From Schistocerca nitens (Eukaryota; Arthropoda; Insecta; Orthoptera; Acrididae), in contig NC_064619.1 of NCBI RefSeq assembly GCF_023898315.1, positions 501,738,594-501,802,593 on the forward strand: 64,000 nt of DNA. Direction: 5' to 3'. The translations under genes were made by a program, and so were the position numbers. A model generated the notes under the pieces. It was not told the origin of the DNA. It made no database searches and saw only the letters and a list, made by a program, of their open reading frames with translations. Positions 1 through 9,175 of the stretch are shown here, piece by piece; position 1 is the first letter of the stretch, and each line of letters begins with the position of its first letter.

Positions 1-266
1 TCTGATACTTTTTGAACTCTTCTTTTAATTTTGTATTGCTCAACCCATTTAACGTAGGATACCCATACCATCTTAGTTTTTCTCTAGCCTCAATGACTGA
101 ACTTGATATCCAGTTTCCGGTTACAGCATGTGACTGAATTCTCTATTTTATTAATGGGCACAGGTGAGTAGTGACAATTTGTAGGAAAATACATCAAGTT
201 TTGTCTTGCGTAGTTCGCTAGTGCTGAATCGTACTGTAAGGAGCGCTAGTGGCAGTTGCATTAAAG

Positions 267-1310
267 ATGGCTGCCTTCACTGGACCCGAGCATGCTGGCT
301 GTGTGTATTGGTTTGAAGAAGCCCGCAACAGTTCAGCATAATTTCCATACCAAGTACGCTAAAGATCCTCCTAGTAGGCCTACAATTTATGAGTGGCATA
401 AAAGTTTTGTAGAAACAGGGTGCTCGGTAAAACATGGGAAATCATCAGGTCATCCAAGCACATCTGACGATGTCATTGAACGAGTAAGACAAGGTTCTGT
501 AGACAGCTCTAGGAAGTCGACCGGGCGAGCATCTCGCGAACTGCAAATCCCACATATGACTGTTTTGCGTGTGTTGAGAAACCATTTGCATTTGAAACCA
601 TACAGATTGACGAACATACAAGCAATAAAAGACACTGATAAAATTGCTCACAAGAATTTCTGTACAGATATGTTAAATCGATTATATGAAGATGAAAATT
701 TCTTGGACAAAATCGTCTTTTCTGATCAGTCAACTTTTCACTTAAGTGGCAAGGTTGAGACACATAACTATAGGATTTGGGGCAGTGAAAATCTACATCA
801 AACATTGCCAAATGTTCCAGATAGCCTTAAACTGAACGTTTTTTGTGCATTGAGCAAGAACAAAGTGTAGGTCGCTCTCTTTCTGTGAGAGAACCATCAA
901 TGGGATAATGTACCTGGATGTGTTACAAAAATTTTTGATACCTCTGAAGGTGGCCAGGTACGAAATTTTTACTTCATGCAAGATGGTGCGCCACCAAACT
1001 ACTTGGCTGACATCTGGGATTTACTCAGTGACCGCTTTCCAGGTCAATGGATTGGCCGTGATGCGCCAGTTGCATGGCTCTCACGTTCCCCAGACATGAC
1101 ACCACTATTTCTTTAATGGGGATTCATCAAGGATATTGTGTTAAAATGTATCTTCTGTGCTGGCATCTCTGTCTGAACTTAGAGCAAGAATTTTATCAAC
1201 CCACTGAGCAAATTACACCTGCAATGGCACAGCGAGTTTGGGAAGCACCTGACTTCCATTGGGATGTGTGCAGGATAACCAATGGGAGTCACAAACAACA
1301 TCTTTTGTTT
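267..1310 (+). pseudogene. Tc1/mariner-superfamily transposase relic (broken)
   Basis: Reading from the ATG at 267 gives AAFTGPEHAGCVYWFEE, the start I know from insect mariner-like transposases with an N-terminal helix-turn-helix. The frame then shifts, and the 292-870 frame carries AKDPPSRPTIYEWHKSF, the linker, and the first catalytic Asp region VFSDQSTFH. A second shift near 900 is followed by MYLDVLQKFLIPL (from 908) and, in another frame, by FMQDGAPPNY with the second Asp at codon 982-984. The third catalytic motif, normally PLDFFLWG in this group, reads PLFL and then a stop, so the essential acidic residue is lost. C-terminal homology (DICRATNG-like) persists to about 1300. At least three frame breaks mean it is dead. 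Terminal inverted repeats were not identified. The superfamily is secure; the exact clade is not. Confidence 0.8.
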
Positions 1311-1389
1311 AAGGTAAAAAAACTTGATGTGTTTCCCTACAAAATAACACTAAACCAGACTCTATCTTCATTCAATAAATTTATAAGAA

Positions 1390-1762
1390 CTTTTAAAGTT
1401 GTAAAACCATACAAGAAGACGTGAAATTTCTTGAGGGCGAACATAGTTGCTAATGCTGCCTTTTCAATCTGAGAATACCACTGCTGAGCAGGAGTTAAAA
1501 GTCTTAGAAGCATAAGCAATGAGTCGTTCAGATCTTTTCGCGTATTTGTGCACCAACATCATGCCAAGACCATGCTGAGAGGCAACATGAGATATTGACC
1601 CAGCTGAAAAATGGCCAAACACCGGGCAGATTGAGACTTAGATTTACGCAAAGCAAGTGCTCGGTCACAAGCTGGGGACCAGAAAATGGGCACATTTGTA
1701 CGGAAATGCGCGTGCAGGGGCTGAGCAACGGTGGATGCGTTCGGTGAAAACTTTAAATGCAC
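1390..1762 (-). mobile_element. Ty3/gypsy LTR-retrotransposon pol fragment (fossil)
   Basis: The minus strand encodes a short stretch resembling the reverse-transcriptase C-terminus and RNase H start of Ty3/gypsy pol (the LTPAQQWYSQIEKAALA region, close to the family's LTPAE-YSQ-EKEALA signature). It is a small, broken, old fragment without recognisable LTRs, gag, protease or integrase. It lies directly downstream of the mariner-like relic and points the other way. I see no sign that it is more than a remnant. Confidence 0.6.
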
Positions 1763-2519
1763 GATCTCTGAAGACGTACGTGAAGGAACATAAGAAGTAT
1801 CGCTTTTCTACTTATAAATGTACTCAAAATGTGCCTGTCTGCTGCTCAACATGTCCTCTTCCTCTGTGTGGTGAGAAGCCACCCATTCTATTTCATTGTT
1901 GTTATTTCACCTCAGATTGTTTGAAATACAAGTACGATGGTTGATGTGGAAATGACGGATAATTTCAAGGAATGTTATGTAGTGGCCAAAAGTGTATTAA
2001 CATTATATCAGAACTAGGGACAAGCCGAGTTCCCCACAAGCAACATATAACTTGTTTCCGCTCCCCCCCCCCCCCCCCCCTTTCCCTCCTCTCCGCCTTC
2101 TTCAGGCGTAAGTTCCTCCCCACATTCTTCAGATATAAGTTGCCATTCCTTGTCTCTTGATAAGACCTTTAAAAATAATCTAATTCTAATGATCACATAG
2201 TGTGTTTTTTTTTAAAAATAAGTACTGCATAGACCTTTTTATAACAGAAACAATTTAAATCTTATTTCAGTGATAAATGCTAAGGAACAATGCTTTTCCA
2301 TTGAAGGAAATTCCTGAGATTTTTAAAAGCTTTTAGTGAAAGAAAATGATTAATCTGTATACTGGGTACATCACAATTAACAGCGAAATAGCATTATAGG
2401 AGCTTCAGTAAGTGTTAGCACATACTTTAACTCTTGTCAGTTTTCAATACTAACTATTTTTCACACTGTATACAAGTTCTGCAGTTGGTACCTCTGGCGC
2501 ACTTCATTAGCAGCAGAAT
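1763..2519. other. No gene recognised; pyrimidine-rich tract
   Basis: AT-rich sequence without a convincing coding region. A run of about 17 C residues followed by TTTCCCTCCTCTCC lies near 2062-2095. The short ORFs here look random. Confidence 0.5.
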
Positions 2520-3560
2520 TATATCTACATCTACATCTGTACTCTGCAAACTACCGTGAAGTATATGGCAGAGGTTATGTCCCATTGTATTAGTTATAAG
2601 GGTTTCTTCCCGTTCCATTCACATCTGGAGCGTGAGAAGAACGAATATTTGAATATCTCTGTGCGTGCAGTAATTGTTGTAATCTTATCCTCACAATCCC
2701 TATGCGAGCGATACATGGAGTGTTGTAATATATTCCTAGAGTCATAATATAAAGCCGGTTCTTGAAACTTCGTTAATAGACTTTCTCAGAATAGTTTACG
2801 TCTACTTCAAGAGTCCTTCAGTTCCTCCAGTGTCTCTGTGACAAACTTGTGACCATTCATGCTGCCCTTCTCTGTATACATTCAATATCCTCCGTTAGTT
2901 CTATTTGGTACAGATCCCACACACTTGAGCAATATTCAGGAATGGGTGGCAATAAGTGGTTTGTAAGCAACCTCCTCTGTAAACTGATAGCAGTTCCCCA
3001 ATATTCTTCCAATAAACCAAAGTCTGCTTTTCCCACGACTGAGCATGTGTGATCATTCGATTCCATACACCTACAAAATTTACATGCATGTATTTGTATA
3101 ACTCGGCCGATTCCAGCAGTGACTCACTGATATTACAGACATAGGATACTATATTTGTTCGTTTTCTGAAGTACGCAATTTTACATTTCTGCACATTTAA
3201 AGCAAGTTGCCAATCTTTGCACCACTTTAAAACCTTATCAAGATAGAACTGAATATTTATGTGGCTATCTTTCAGATAGTACTTCATCATAGATAAATGA
3301 TTATCTCCAAAAAGTCTGAGATTACTATTATTGTTGTCTGCAAGGTCATTAATATACAACATGATCAAAAAGGGTTCCAATACACTTCTCTGGGGCGCAC
3401 TTGAAATTACTTCTGAGAATGACTCTCCATCCAAATTAACATGCTGCGTCCTCCCTACTAAAAAGTCCTCAGTCCAGTCTCAAATGTCACTAGATACCGC
3501 ATATGATTGTAATTATTCCAGCCGGAAGTTCCTGCAATTTTTGTAACATTTGGAGTATCT
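2520..3560 (-). mobile_element. 5'-truncated LINE with reverse-transcriptase C-terminal half
   Basis: On the minus strand, 3434-2901 is open and reads SVLEPFLIMLYINDLADN followed by LRLFGDNHLSMM. These match the non-LTR reverse-transcriptase motifs SVLGPLLFLIYINDL and FADDT, with the DD box degraded to GD. It continues into the thumb-like region WCKDWQLALNVQKCKIAYF. The 3' end, at about 2520, finishes in short TGTAGA-type repeats (read on the minus strand), a tail style typical of several insect LINEs. Homology stops near 3560, so the endonuclease and N-terminal RT are absent, as in 5'-truncated insertions. I place it in the CR1/Jockey-like group by motif style only. No target-site duplication was found. 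The product is not functional: the catalytic pair is mutated and the frame covers only part of RT. Confidence 0.75.
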
Positions 3561-3756
3561 TTCTCTTCATGACCTTTGTGTACCCTAAGCTTAGCTCGTT
3601 TTAGTCGCAACAATTTAAGCTTTGCTCGTTGGTCTTGCCTAACAACACACTCGGAAATTGCCACATATTCGGCAAAAAATTAATTTCATCCTAAGTTTTC
3701 TAATCAGACGGAAATCACGAAATCGGAGAAACAAATTCCTCGGAGAATGTGTGTTA

Positions 3757-3791
3757 CACTACTGGCCATTAGAATTGCTACACCAAGAAGA
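3757..3791 (+). repeat. Left terminal inverted repeat of the Tc1 element
   Basis: Matches the right end (5102-5136) in inverse orientation with three mismatches. It carries the shared core ATTGCTACACCA and is preceded by the TA target duplication. Confidence 0.88.
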
Positions 3792-3891
3792 AATGCAGAT
3801 GATAAACGGGTATTCATTGGACAACTATATTATACTAGAACTGACATGTGATTACATTTTCACGCAATTTGGGTGCATAGATCCTGAGAAA

Positions 3892-4908
3892 TCAGTACCC
3901 AGAACAACAAGCTCTGGCCGTAATAACGGCCTTGATACGCCTGGACGTTGAACCAAACAGAGCTTGGATGTCGTGTACAGGTACAGCTGCCCATGCAGCT
4001 TCAACACGATGCCACAGTTCATCAAGAGTAGTGACTGGCATATTGTGAGGAGCCAGTTGCTCGGCCACCATTGACCAGATGTTTTCATTTGGTGAGAGAT
4101 CTGGAGAATTTGCTAGCCAGGGCAGCAGTCTAACATTTTCTGTATCCAGAAAGGCCCGTGCAGGACCTGCAACATGCGGTCGTGCATTATCCTGCTGAAA
4201 TGTAGGGTTTCGCAGAGATCGTAACACATCTGAAATGTAACGTCCACTGTTCAAAGTGCCGTCAATGCGAACAAGAGGTGACCGAGACGTGTAACCAATG
4301 GCACCCCATACCATCATGCCGGGTGATACGCCAAAATGGCGATGACGAATACACGCTTCCAATGTGCGTTCACCGCGATGTCGCCAAACACGGATGCGAC
4401 CATCATCATGCTGTAAACAGGACCTGGATTCATCCGAAAAAATAACGTTTTGCCATTCGTGTACCCAGATTCGCCGTTGAGTGCACCATCGCAGTCGCTC
4501 CTGTCTGTGATGTGGCGTCAAGTGTAACCGCAGCCATGGTCTCCGAGCTGATAGTCCATGTTGCTGCAAACGTCGTCGAACTGTCCGTGCAGATGGTTGT
4601 CTTGCAAACGTCCCGATCTGTTGACTCAGGGATCGAGACGTGGCTGCACGATCCGTTACAGCCATGAGGATGAGATGCCTGTCATCTCGACTGCTAGTGA
4701 CACGAGGCCGTTGGGATCCAGCACGGCGTTCCGTATTACCCTCCTGAACCCACCGATTCCATATTCTGCTAACAGTTATTGGAACTCGACCAACGCGAGC
4801 AGCTGTGTCGCGATACGATAAACCGCAATCGCGATAGGCTACAATCCGACCTTTATCAAAGTCGGAAACGTGATGGTACGCATTTCTCCTCCTTACACGA
4901 GGCATCAC
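3892..4908 (-). CDS. Tc1-like DD34E transposase, open over 338 codons but with an internal deletion
   Basis: Catalyses cut-and-paste transposition of its own element by binding the terminal repeats and cutting at TA sites in the nucleus. Residues 10-60 form the first helix-turn-helix (FDKGRIVAYRDCGLSYRDTA). A GRPR-like basic motif (SQRPR) lies near 65-69, and a second HTH follows near 85-118. The catalytic triad is visible: D159 in IFSDES, D240 in FQQDNARPH and E275 in SPNENIW, with 34 residues between the last two (DD34E). The frame has no stop from ATG 4908 to 3892, close to the usual length of about 345. One oddity is that between GRYIS and LRNPTFQQD the usual VLRPxxLPFLR stretch is shortened by about eight residues, in frame, just before the second Asp, which may inactivate the enzyme. 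Start choice: the ATG at 4908 precedes a canonical N-terminus, and a second Met follows directly. Confidence 0.88.
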   Translation of the reverse strand: MMPRVRRRNAYHHVSDFDKGRIVAYRDCGLSYRDTAARVGRVPITVSRIWNRWVQEGNTERRAGSQRPRVTSSRDDRHLILMAVTDRAATSRSLSQQIGTFARQPSARTVRRRLQQHGLSARRPWLRLHLTPHHRQERLRWCTQRRIWVHEWQNVIFSDESRSCLQHDDGRIRVWRHRGERTLEACIRHRHFGVSPGMMVWGAIGYTSRSPLVRIDGTLNSGRYISDVLRSLRNPTFQQDNARPHVAGPARAFLDTENVRLLPWLANSPDLSPNENIWSMVAEQLAPHNMPVTTLDELWHRVEAAWAAVPVHDIQALFGSTSRRIKAVITARACCSGY

Positions 4909-5101
4909 AATAACATTTCACCAGGCAACGCCGGTCAACTGCTGTTTGTGTATGAGAAATTGTTTGGAAATTTTCCTCATGTCTGCACGTTGTAGGTGTC
5001 GCCACCGGCACCAACCTTGTTTGAATGCTCTGAAAAGCTAATCGTTTGCATATCACAGCATTTTCTTCCTGTCGGTTAAATTTCGCGTCTGTAGCACGTC
5101 A

Positions 5102-5136
5102 TCTTCGTGGTGTAGCAATTTTAATGGCCAGTAGCG
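5102..5136 (-). repeat. Right terminal inverted repeat of the Tc1 element
   Basis: Inverse of the left end; see 3757-3791. It ends immediately before the TA duplication at 5137-5138. Confidence 0.88.
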
Positions 5137-5138
5137 TA

Positions 5139-6219
5139 TATTGCAGAACGATTTTGTATTACATTCTTAAGAAAGTCCCAGATTTGCTAGAAACGCTAAG
5201 ATGAAAAAATAAAAAAGCATATAGCGGGATGCGAACGTACTTCCTTCATTTTGTAATCCACGTCCTTATCCATTACGCTCCACCAAAGAAACGCAGTTTT
5301 CATTTTTTGTGTCGGTTATTGTAGTATCTCTTGAAGGCTTCTATCGTTGAAGCGTCATCAATTGGCATTTATTACAAGAGTGACACGTTTGTGATAAAAC
5401 GTTTGTGCACTGTTGCCTTGAAATAGCGCACTTCAACCTATAATACAAAAACAGCTGAATACACCAAGTCAATATGTCGTCTTCTGCATCAACTGACATA
5501 ATTTTCATGTCATTTGCGAGTGGGTAATACCGGTAGTCATTGTCCTCAAACTGAAATGATGTAATTCTGTCATTAAGGTTTGCCCCTCTCAGCTTGGCAC
5601 CTCAAGTGGCCGATTCTGTTGCTTAGGCGTTAAACCGTCCCTGGTCAGAACCATCTTTTATTTGTGGAATTTTAGGTGATAGTTTACAAAAGAATTTTCA
5701 TCTGAAGCAATCGATATGAAATTGATGAAGTAATCGCAATCACTCTCAGATTTATGAAGAGAGCTTCCAGTTCAGTAGAATTATATCACACTGTTCTGTA
5801 ACAGTGTGTTGACCACTACCTGCAGTGATATTATATGAGCCACACGGTAGGTAAAGGTCAAATTCTGCCACTTTGAGGACTAAACTCCTGATGGGGTCTA
5901 AAACGTTGCACAGATATAGGGCATTATTTACACGCTATCTCGACAGCAAGAGGCCCGCATCACAAAAATTTAAAGTAAGAAATGTAATTTGTGGTGCAGG
6001 CACATTTGATTCTCAAGATTTACAGACGCAAGGAGAATGGCGCAAAGACATATGGACAGAAACGAATATACCCCTGGAACCAATAAACATACATAATAGG
6101 CCACAGATGACCAGGGAAGTCAGAAATTAATGTACACGCTACTTTGTTTCACCAGAAGGGAAGTAGCCTGGCAATACAGACGCCTTTAAATTTGAATTGA
6201 TTTCTGATAAAAGTGTAAA
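5139..6219. other. No gene recognised
   Basis: AT-rich DNA. An 85-codon ORF at 5873-6130 has no family resemblance I can name. A weak tRNA-like stretch lies near 5224-5287 (GGGATGCGAACG with a short pairing arm) and may be SINE debris, but I cannot support it as a tRNA. Confidence 0.45.
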
Positions 6220-6231
6220 CATAAATACATC

Positions 6232-6424
6232 GGGAGGATGACGGTTCCATCCCGCGTCCGGCCATCCTGATTTAGGTTTTCCGTGATTTCCCTAAACCGC
6301 TCCAGGCAAATGCCGGGATGGTTCCTTTCAAAGGGCACGGCCGACTTCCTTCCCCGTCCTTCCCTGATCCGATGAGACCGATGACCTCGCTGTCTGGTCT
6401 CCTTCCCCAAACCAACCAACCAAC
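6232..6424 (+). mobile_element. SINE copy (family B), 5'-truncated, with AACC tail
   Basis: Begins inside the tRNA-derived head, with a B-box-like GGTTCCATCCC. The conserved body follows (CTGATTTAGGTTTTCCGTGA, then GCCGGGATGGTTCCTTTCAA), and the copy ends in repeated AACC units. A perfect 12-bp target-site duplication, CATAAATACATC, lies at 6220-6231 and 6425-6436. The A-box end is missing, as expected for incomplete reverse transcription. The same family occurs as older copies at 20415-20575 and, on the other strand, at 63295-63499. Confidence 0.88.
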
Positions 6425-6536
6425 CATAAATACATCTGTAGTAGAAGTAATAAATACTATATGCAGAATATTAAATTTGTTTCACTTACCATATTATCTT
6501 CGGTTTCTTTTGGTGTGTAGGAACGAAACATAAATT

Positions 6537-6791
6537 TCATGGAATCAAAGAATTCCGCTTTACTTTTATATAAGTCGTCTGAACTTTGTCCACTTTTCTT
6601 TTCTTCGATTTATTTATTTCTTGATTATACTGCGTACGCAAATTGTGGATTTTTTCCGTATTTCTGGCTCTGTAGTGTCGAATTATGACGCAATAATTTC
6701 CAATGCGTCTTGTTTTTTTAACCAATTTTTGAAGTTCATGTGTTGTGTGTTCCACAATACGGGGAAACACTCCACTCGCTGAATAAGCCAT
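6537..6791 (-). pseudogene. Short ORF with MADF (Myb/SANT-like) resemblance
   Basis: The 84-codon frame contains KIHNLRTQYNQEINKSKK, which resembles the third-helix signature of MADF/Myb-SANT-like DNA-binding domains (K-NLR-QY-rE-kK-kkSk). Only the C-terminal half of such a domain is visible. The N-terminal part does not show the expected fYe-hP-LWd pattern. MADF proteins occur as host transcription factors and as the second protein of PIF/Harbinger transposons. The inverted-repeat cluster directly beside it (6840-7060) favours the latter, but this is inference. It may be a fragment of one exon or a decayed copy. Confidence 0.35.
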
Positions 6792-6839
6792 TGTGTTTTT
6801 TCACTCGTCCACACGAACTTCCAGACTGACATTTCATAC

Positions 6840-7060
6840 TGTATACACTTCTGCAAGTTCCGAAAAAACCTCCCGCAATTGGCAAGTCCAGCAAGTAATT
6901 ACAGCAAGCTACGGAGAACCGTTTACACTAGCTTGCGGAAGCTACTTCTCCAAGTTGACGAAACTTGCGGAAGTCGGCTTGCTGCGAGTGTTTCCACATG
7001 CAAAGAACTTGCAGAAGTAGCTTCTGCAAGCGACTTGCAAAAGTTTACTTGCTAGTGGAA
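6840..7060. repeat. Cluster of short direct and inverted repeats (ACTTGC / GCAAGT family)
   Basis: Within about 220 bp there are at least ten copies of ACTTGC, GCAAGT or AAGCTACTTC-type words in both orientations, for example CTTGCGGAAGCTACTTCTCC and CTTGCAGAAGTAGCTTCTGC. Such arrays resemble subterminal transposase-binding repeats of a DNA transposon end. The MADF-like ORF next to it would fit a PIF/Harbinger-type element. No boundaries or target duplication were resolved. Confidence 0.5.
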
Positions 7061-7287
7061 CTCGCGCCTTTAGGCATGTGCAAACTGTGCAATCGCACAG
7101 GGCCCCGCTTCTAGGGGCGCCGCGCGAAACATTAGAAGGTAATTTGAAAACTGTCATCGATAATTTTATTACAGATGAACTGAAAAAATAAAGTAAGGCA
7201 TTTCTGAAACTACTTTTAATGTAGTGTAATTCAATTATACACCCATTGTGACACGACTATGGCCACTGGAATACGTCTCAGAAAATT

Positions 7288-8291
7288 ATGCCTGCATCGG
7301 AGTCGAGGAAATCAGAGACTGTGATACTGATGCGCTATAGCAATATCTGTTATCAACAAATTATTACTGCAGCAATATTGAACTGGGTACCAACGTCAAC
7401 AGTGAAGAAGCTTTCAGACACTCGATGGAAAGTAGATGGAGAGTGTCAAAGCTACAAGGTACCACATAAGCACTGTTGAAAGAGCAAAGCGCACACGCTT
7501 GCTGTGAACGAATTAGGAAGCTTCGATTTATTGTAGGCATTGTCATATGGTATGACCTCTTTATCATTAACGCAGCAAGTAAAGCACTTCAAGCAGAAAA
7601 CGTAGACATGAAAGTAGCAACGAAATCCCTCGAAAGTCTAGTGAAGTTTATTGAGAATTTCCTTGAGGAAGGTTTGTTTATGTGCAGATACCAGCGAAAG
7701 AGAGAGCTGAAAGTTTATAGATTGAACCAGAATTTGGAGAAAGTAGAACTGGCAAGAAGGCTAAGCAATTTGATTATGAAAGGGACGACATGATTTGCAA
7801 AGGAGAAACACAAAATCGATTTTTACCCTGTCGTTGACACAATGTTAAAAGTTTGGGAGAAAAGTTTGGCCATCTGGCTACGTATTCCGAAATATTCGGC
7901 CTTTGTTTTCCTCCATAAAGTTTAAAATACATACATGCAATGTAAAAACCTTGAGAAGGAGCGAAGTGTAAACATAAGTGGTGAATATTCGAAAGACATT
8001 GTTGCATCAGGCCTTTTGACAGAAATTAAAGTGTTCAGACAAAAAGCGCCTGGGGATGTGAAAAGTCCTACGTTAGTATTGAAATACTTGAATGACATTG
8101 GAAACCCCGCGGAAAGGGGTTTTTCACATTTAAAGCTTATCCAGAATTATTTCAGAAGTAGCATTTCGCAAGAAGGCCTGTCTTCTCTTGACGTGCTGTT
8201 AATGGAACACGACGTTGTTTCAGAAATGAACTTTGAAGATATTATTGATGAATTAGGTCGTCAAAAAGCAAGGAAAAGATGTTTTGTGTAA
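7288..8291 (+). pseudogene. hAT-superfamily transposase relic (ZMYM1/TTF-like type), broken
   Basis: Three consecutive ORFs in different frames (7288-7479, 7476-7793, 7935-8291) follow the order of a hAT transposase of the type often annotated as zinc finger MYM-type protein 1-like. They contain LSDTRWKVDGE (usually LSDTRWSAR) near 7411, then ASKALQAENVDMKVATKSLE, then PVVDTMLKVWEKSL. The C-terminal dimerisation domain reads AERGFSHLKLIQNYFRS, then ISQEGLSSLDVLLMEHD, and ends with a basic KARKR. The N-terminal zinc finger and first catalytic region are missing upstream, and at least two frame changes separate the pieces, so it is inactive. A GC-rich, nearly palindromic stretch at 7098-7131 (GGGCCCCGCTTCTAGGGGC) may be an element end, but I could not pair it. 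Confidence 0.78.
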
Positions 8292-9175
8292 GGAGTGAAA
8301 AGCAGAAAATCCAAAGTGTTTATAACCTACAAAACATTTAATGTCAAGTGATGCAAATATTTAAGTGTATATTCTGAGCAACACTTGTGAACCTTATTTG
8401 ATTTTGAATTTCACCAAACTGGAAAGATTCCTCTAGCTAAGTTAGCTTTTATTATTAACATTTTAGTAATTACCATACTTATTAAGATTCGTTGTCCTAT
8501 TAATTATTTCCCTGACACATCAGTAGGTCTGCTGTAGTAGCGGTCTTTTGATATGTTGGTAGTATGTCAGTGATGAAACTTAGAATACTTTTGAATGTGA
8601 CGAAGGTGTATATAACCTGTGTTGGAGGAGGGGTGGGGGAGGAATGTGGATATGCCCCACACCAGCTAAGGCAGGCCTTAGCGGCTACAAAATGCAACAA
8701 ATATATAAAAAAGGAAATAATGGGGAATTTTCGCTAATTCCTTGATTTTTAAGGAAAAAAACAGTCAGCCATACACAAAAGATGCAGTGTTACAAATATT
8801 CTCACCCTAGTGGCATATCCGGTGCACAGAGGAATTTTCTCAGGGTGTGCAAGTTGTGTGTTAGCACCCAATTAAAATCGAAGGAAAAATAATAAATTAT
8901 TTTATTTCGTTTGTTTAAATATTATATTTCATTATAGTGTGTTTTCCTTTTATTATAAATCACTGTTCCGCGCCCTGTACTACCGATACTTTCTGCACTG
9001 TGTGCAGTTGTCTGCTACTGCCACACCAACCGCTAGAGCATTTTATCCGTTTCCAGCATTTCGGCAGCTTCACTCTGCGGAAAAGTGCGTCCGCGCATAT
9101 ACTCTCAAGTTCTTTTTGCCTTCTGCTTACTAAACGTGACGAAGGCGTTGATTAGGTTTCCAGCGCTCTGTGTTA
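8292..9175. other. No gene recognised between two hAT relics
   Basis: AT-rich spacer. The segment near 8836-8868 (CAGGGTGTGCAAGTTG) looks a little like a transposon terminus but has no convincing partner. Short ORFs here show no family signature. Confidence 0.45.

Larger units (their letters stand above)
3757..5136 (-). mobile_element. Near-complete Tc1-type DNA transposon (1380 bp)
   Basis: The ends form an inverted repeat of about 35 bp. The left end begins CACTACTGGCCATTAGAATT, and the right end read inward begins CGCTACTGGCCATTAAAATT, with three mismatches over 35 positions. A TA dinucleotide flanks both sides (3755-3756 and 5137-5138), the standard Tc1/mariner target duplication. The element contains one open transposase frame on the minus strand. 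Length, terminal repeats and target site all fit a full-length Tc1-like element, so this is probably one of the younger insertions in the window. Confidence 0.9.

Noticed and set aside
5224-5290. tRNA gene
   Set aside because: Only a T-arm-like phrase is present; a full cloverleaf and A box could not be drawn.
5873-6130. 85-codon ORF as a gene
   Set aside because: No recognisable domain and no supporting context; length is within chance expectation.
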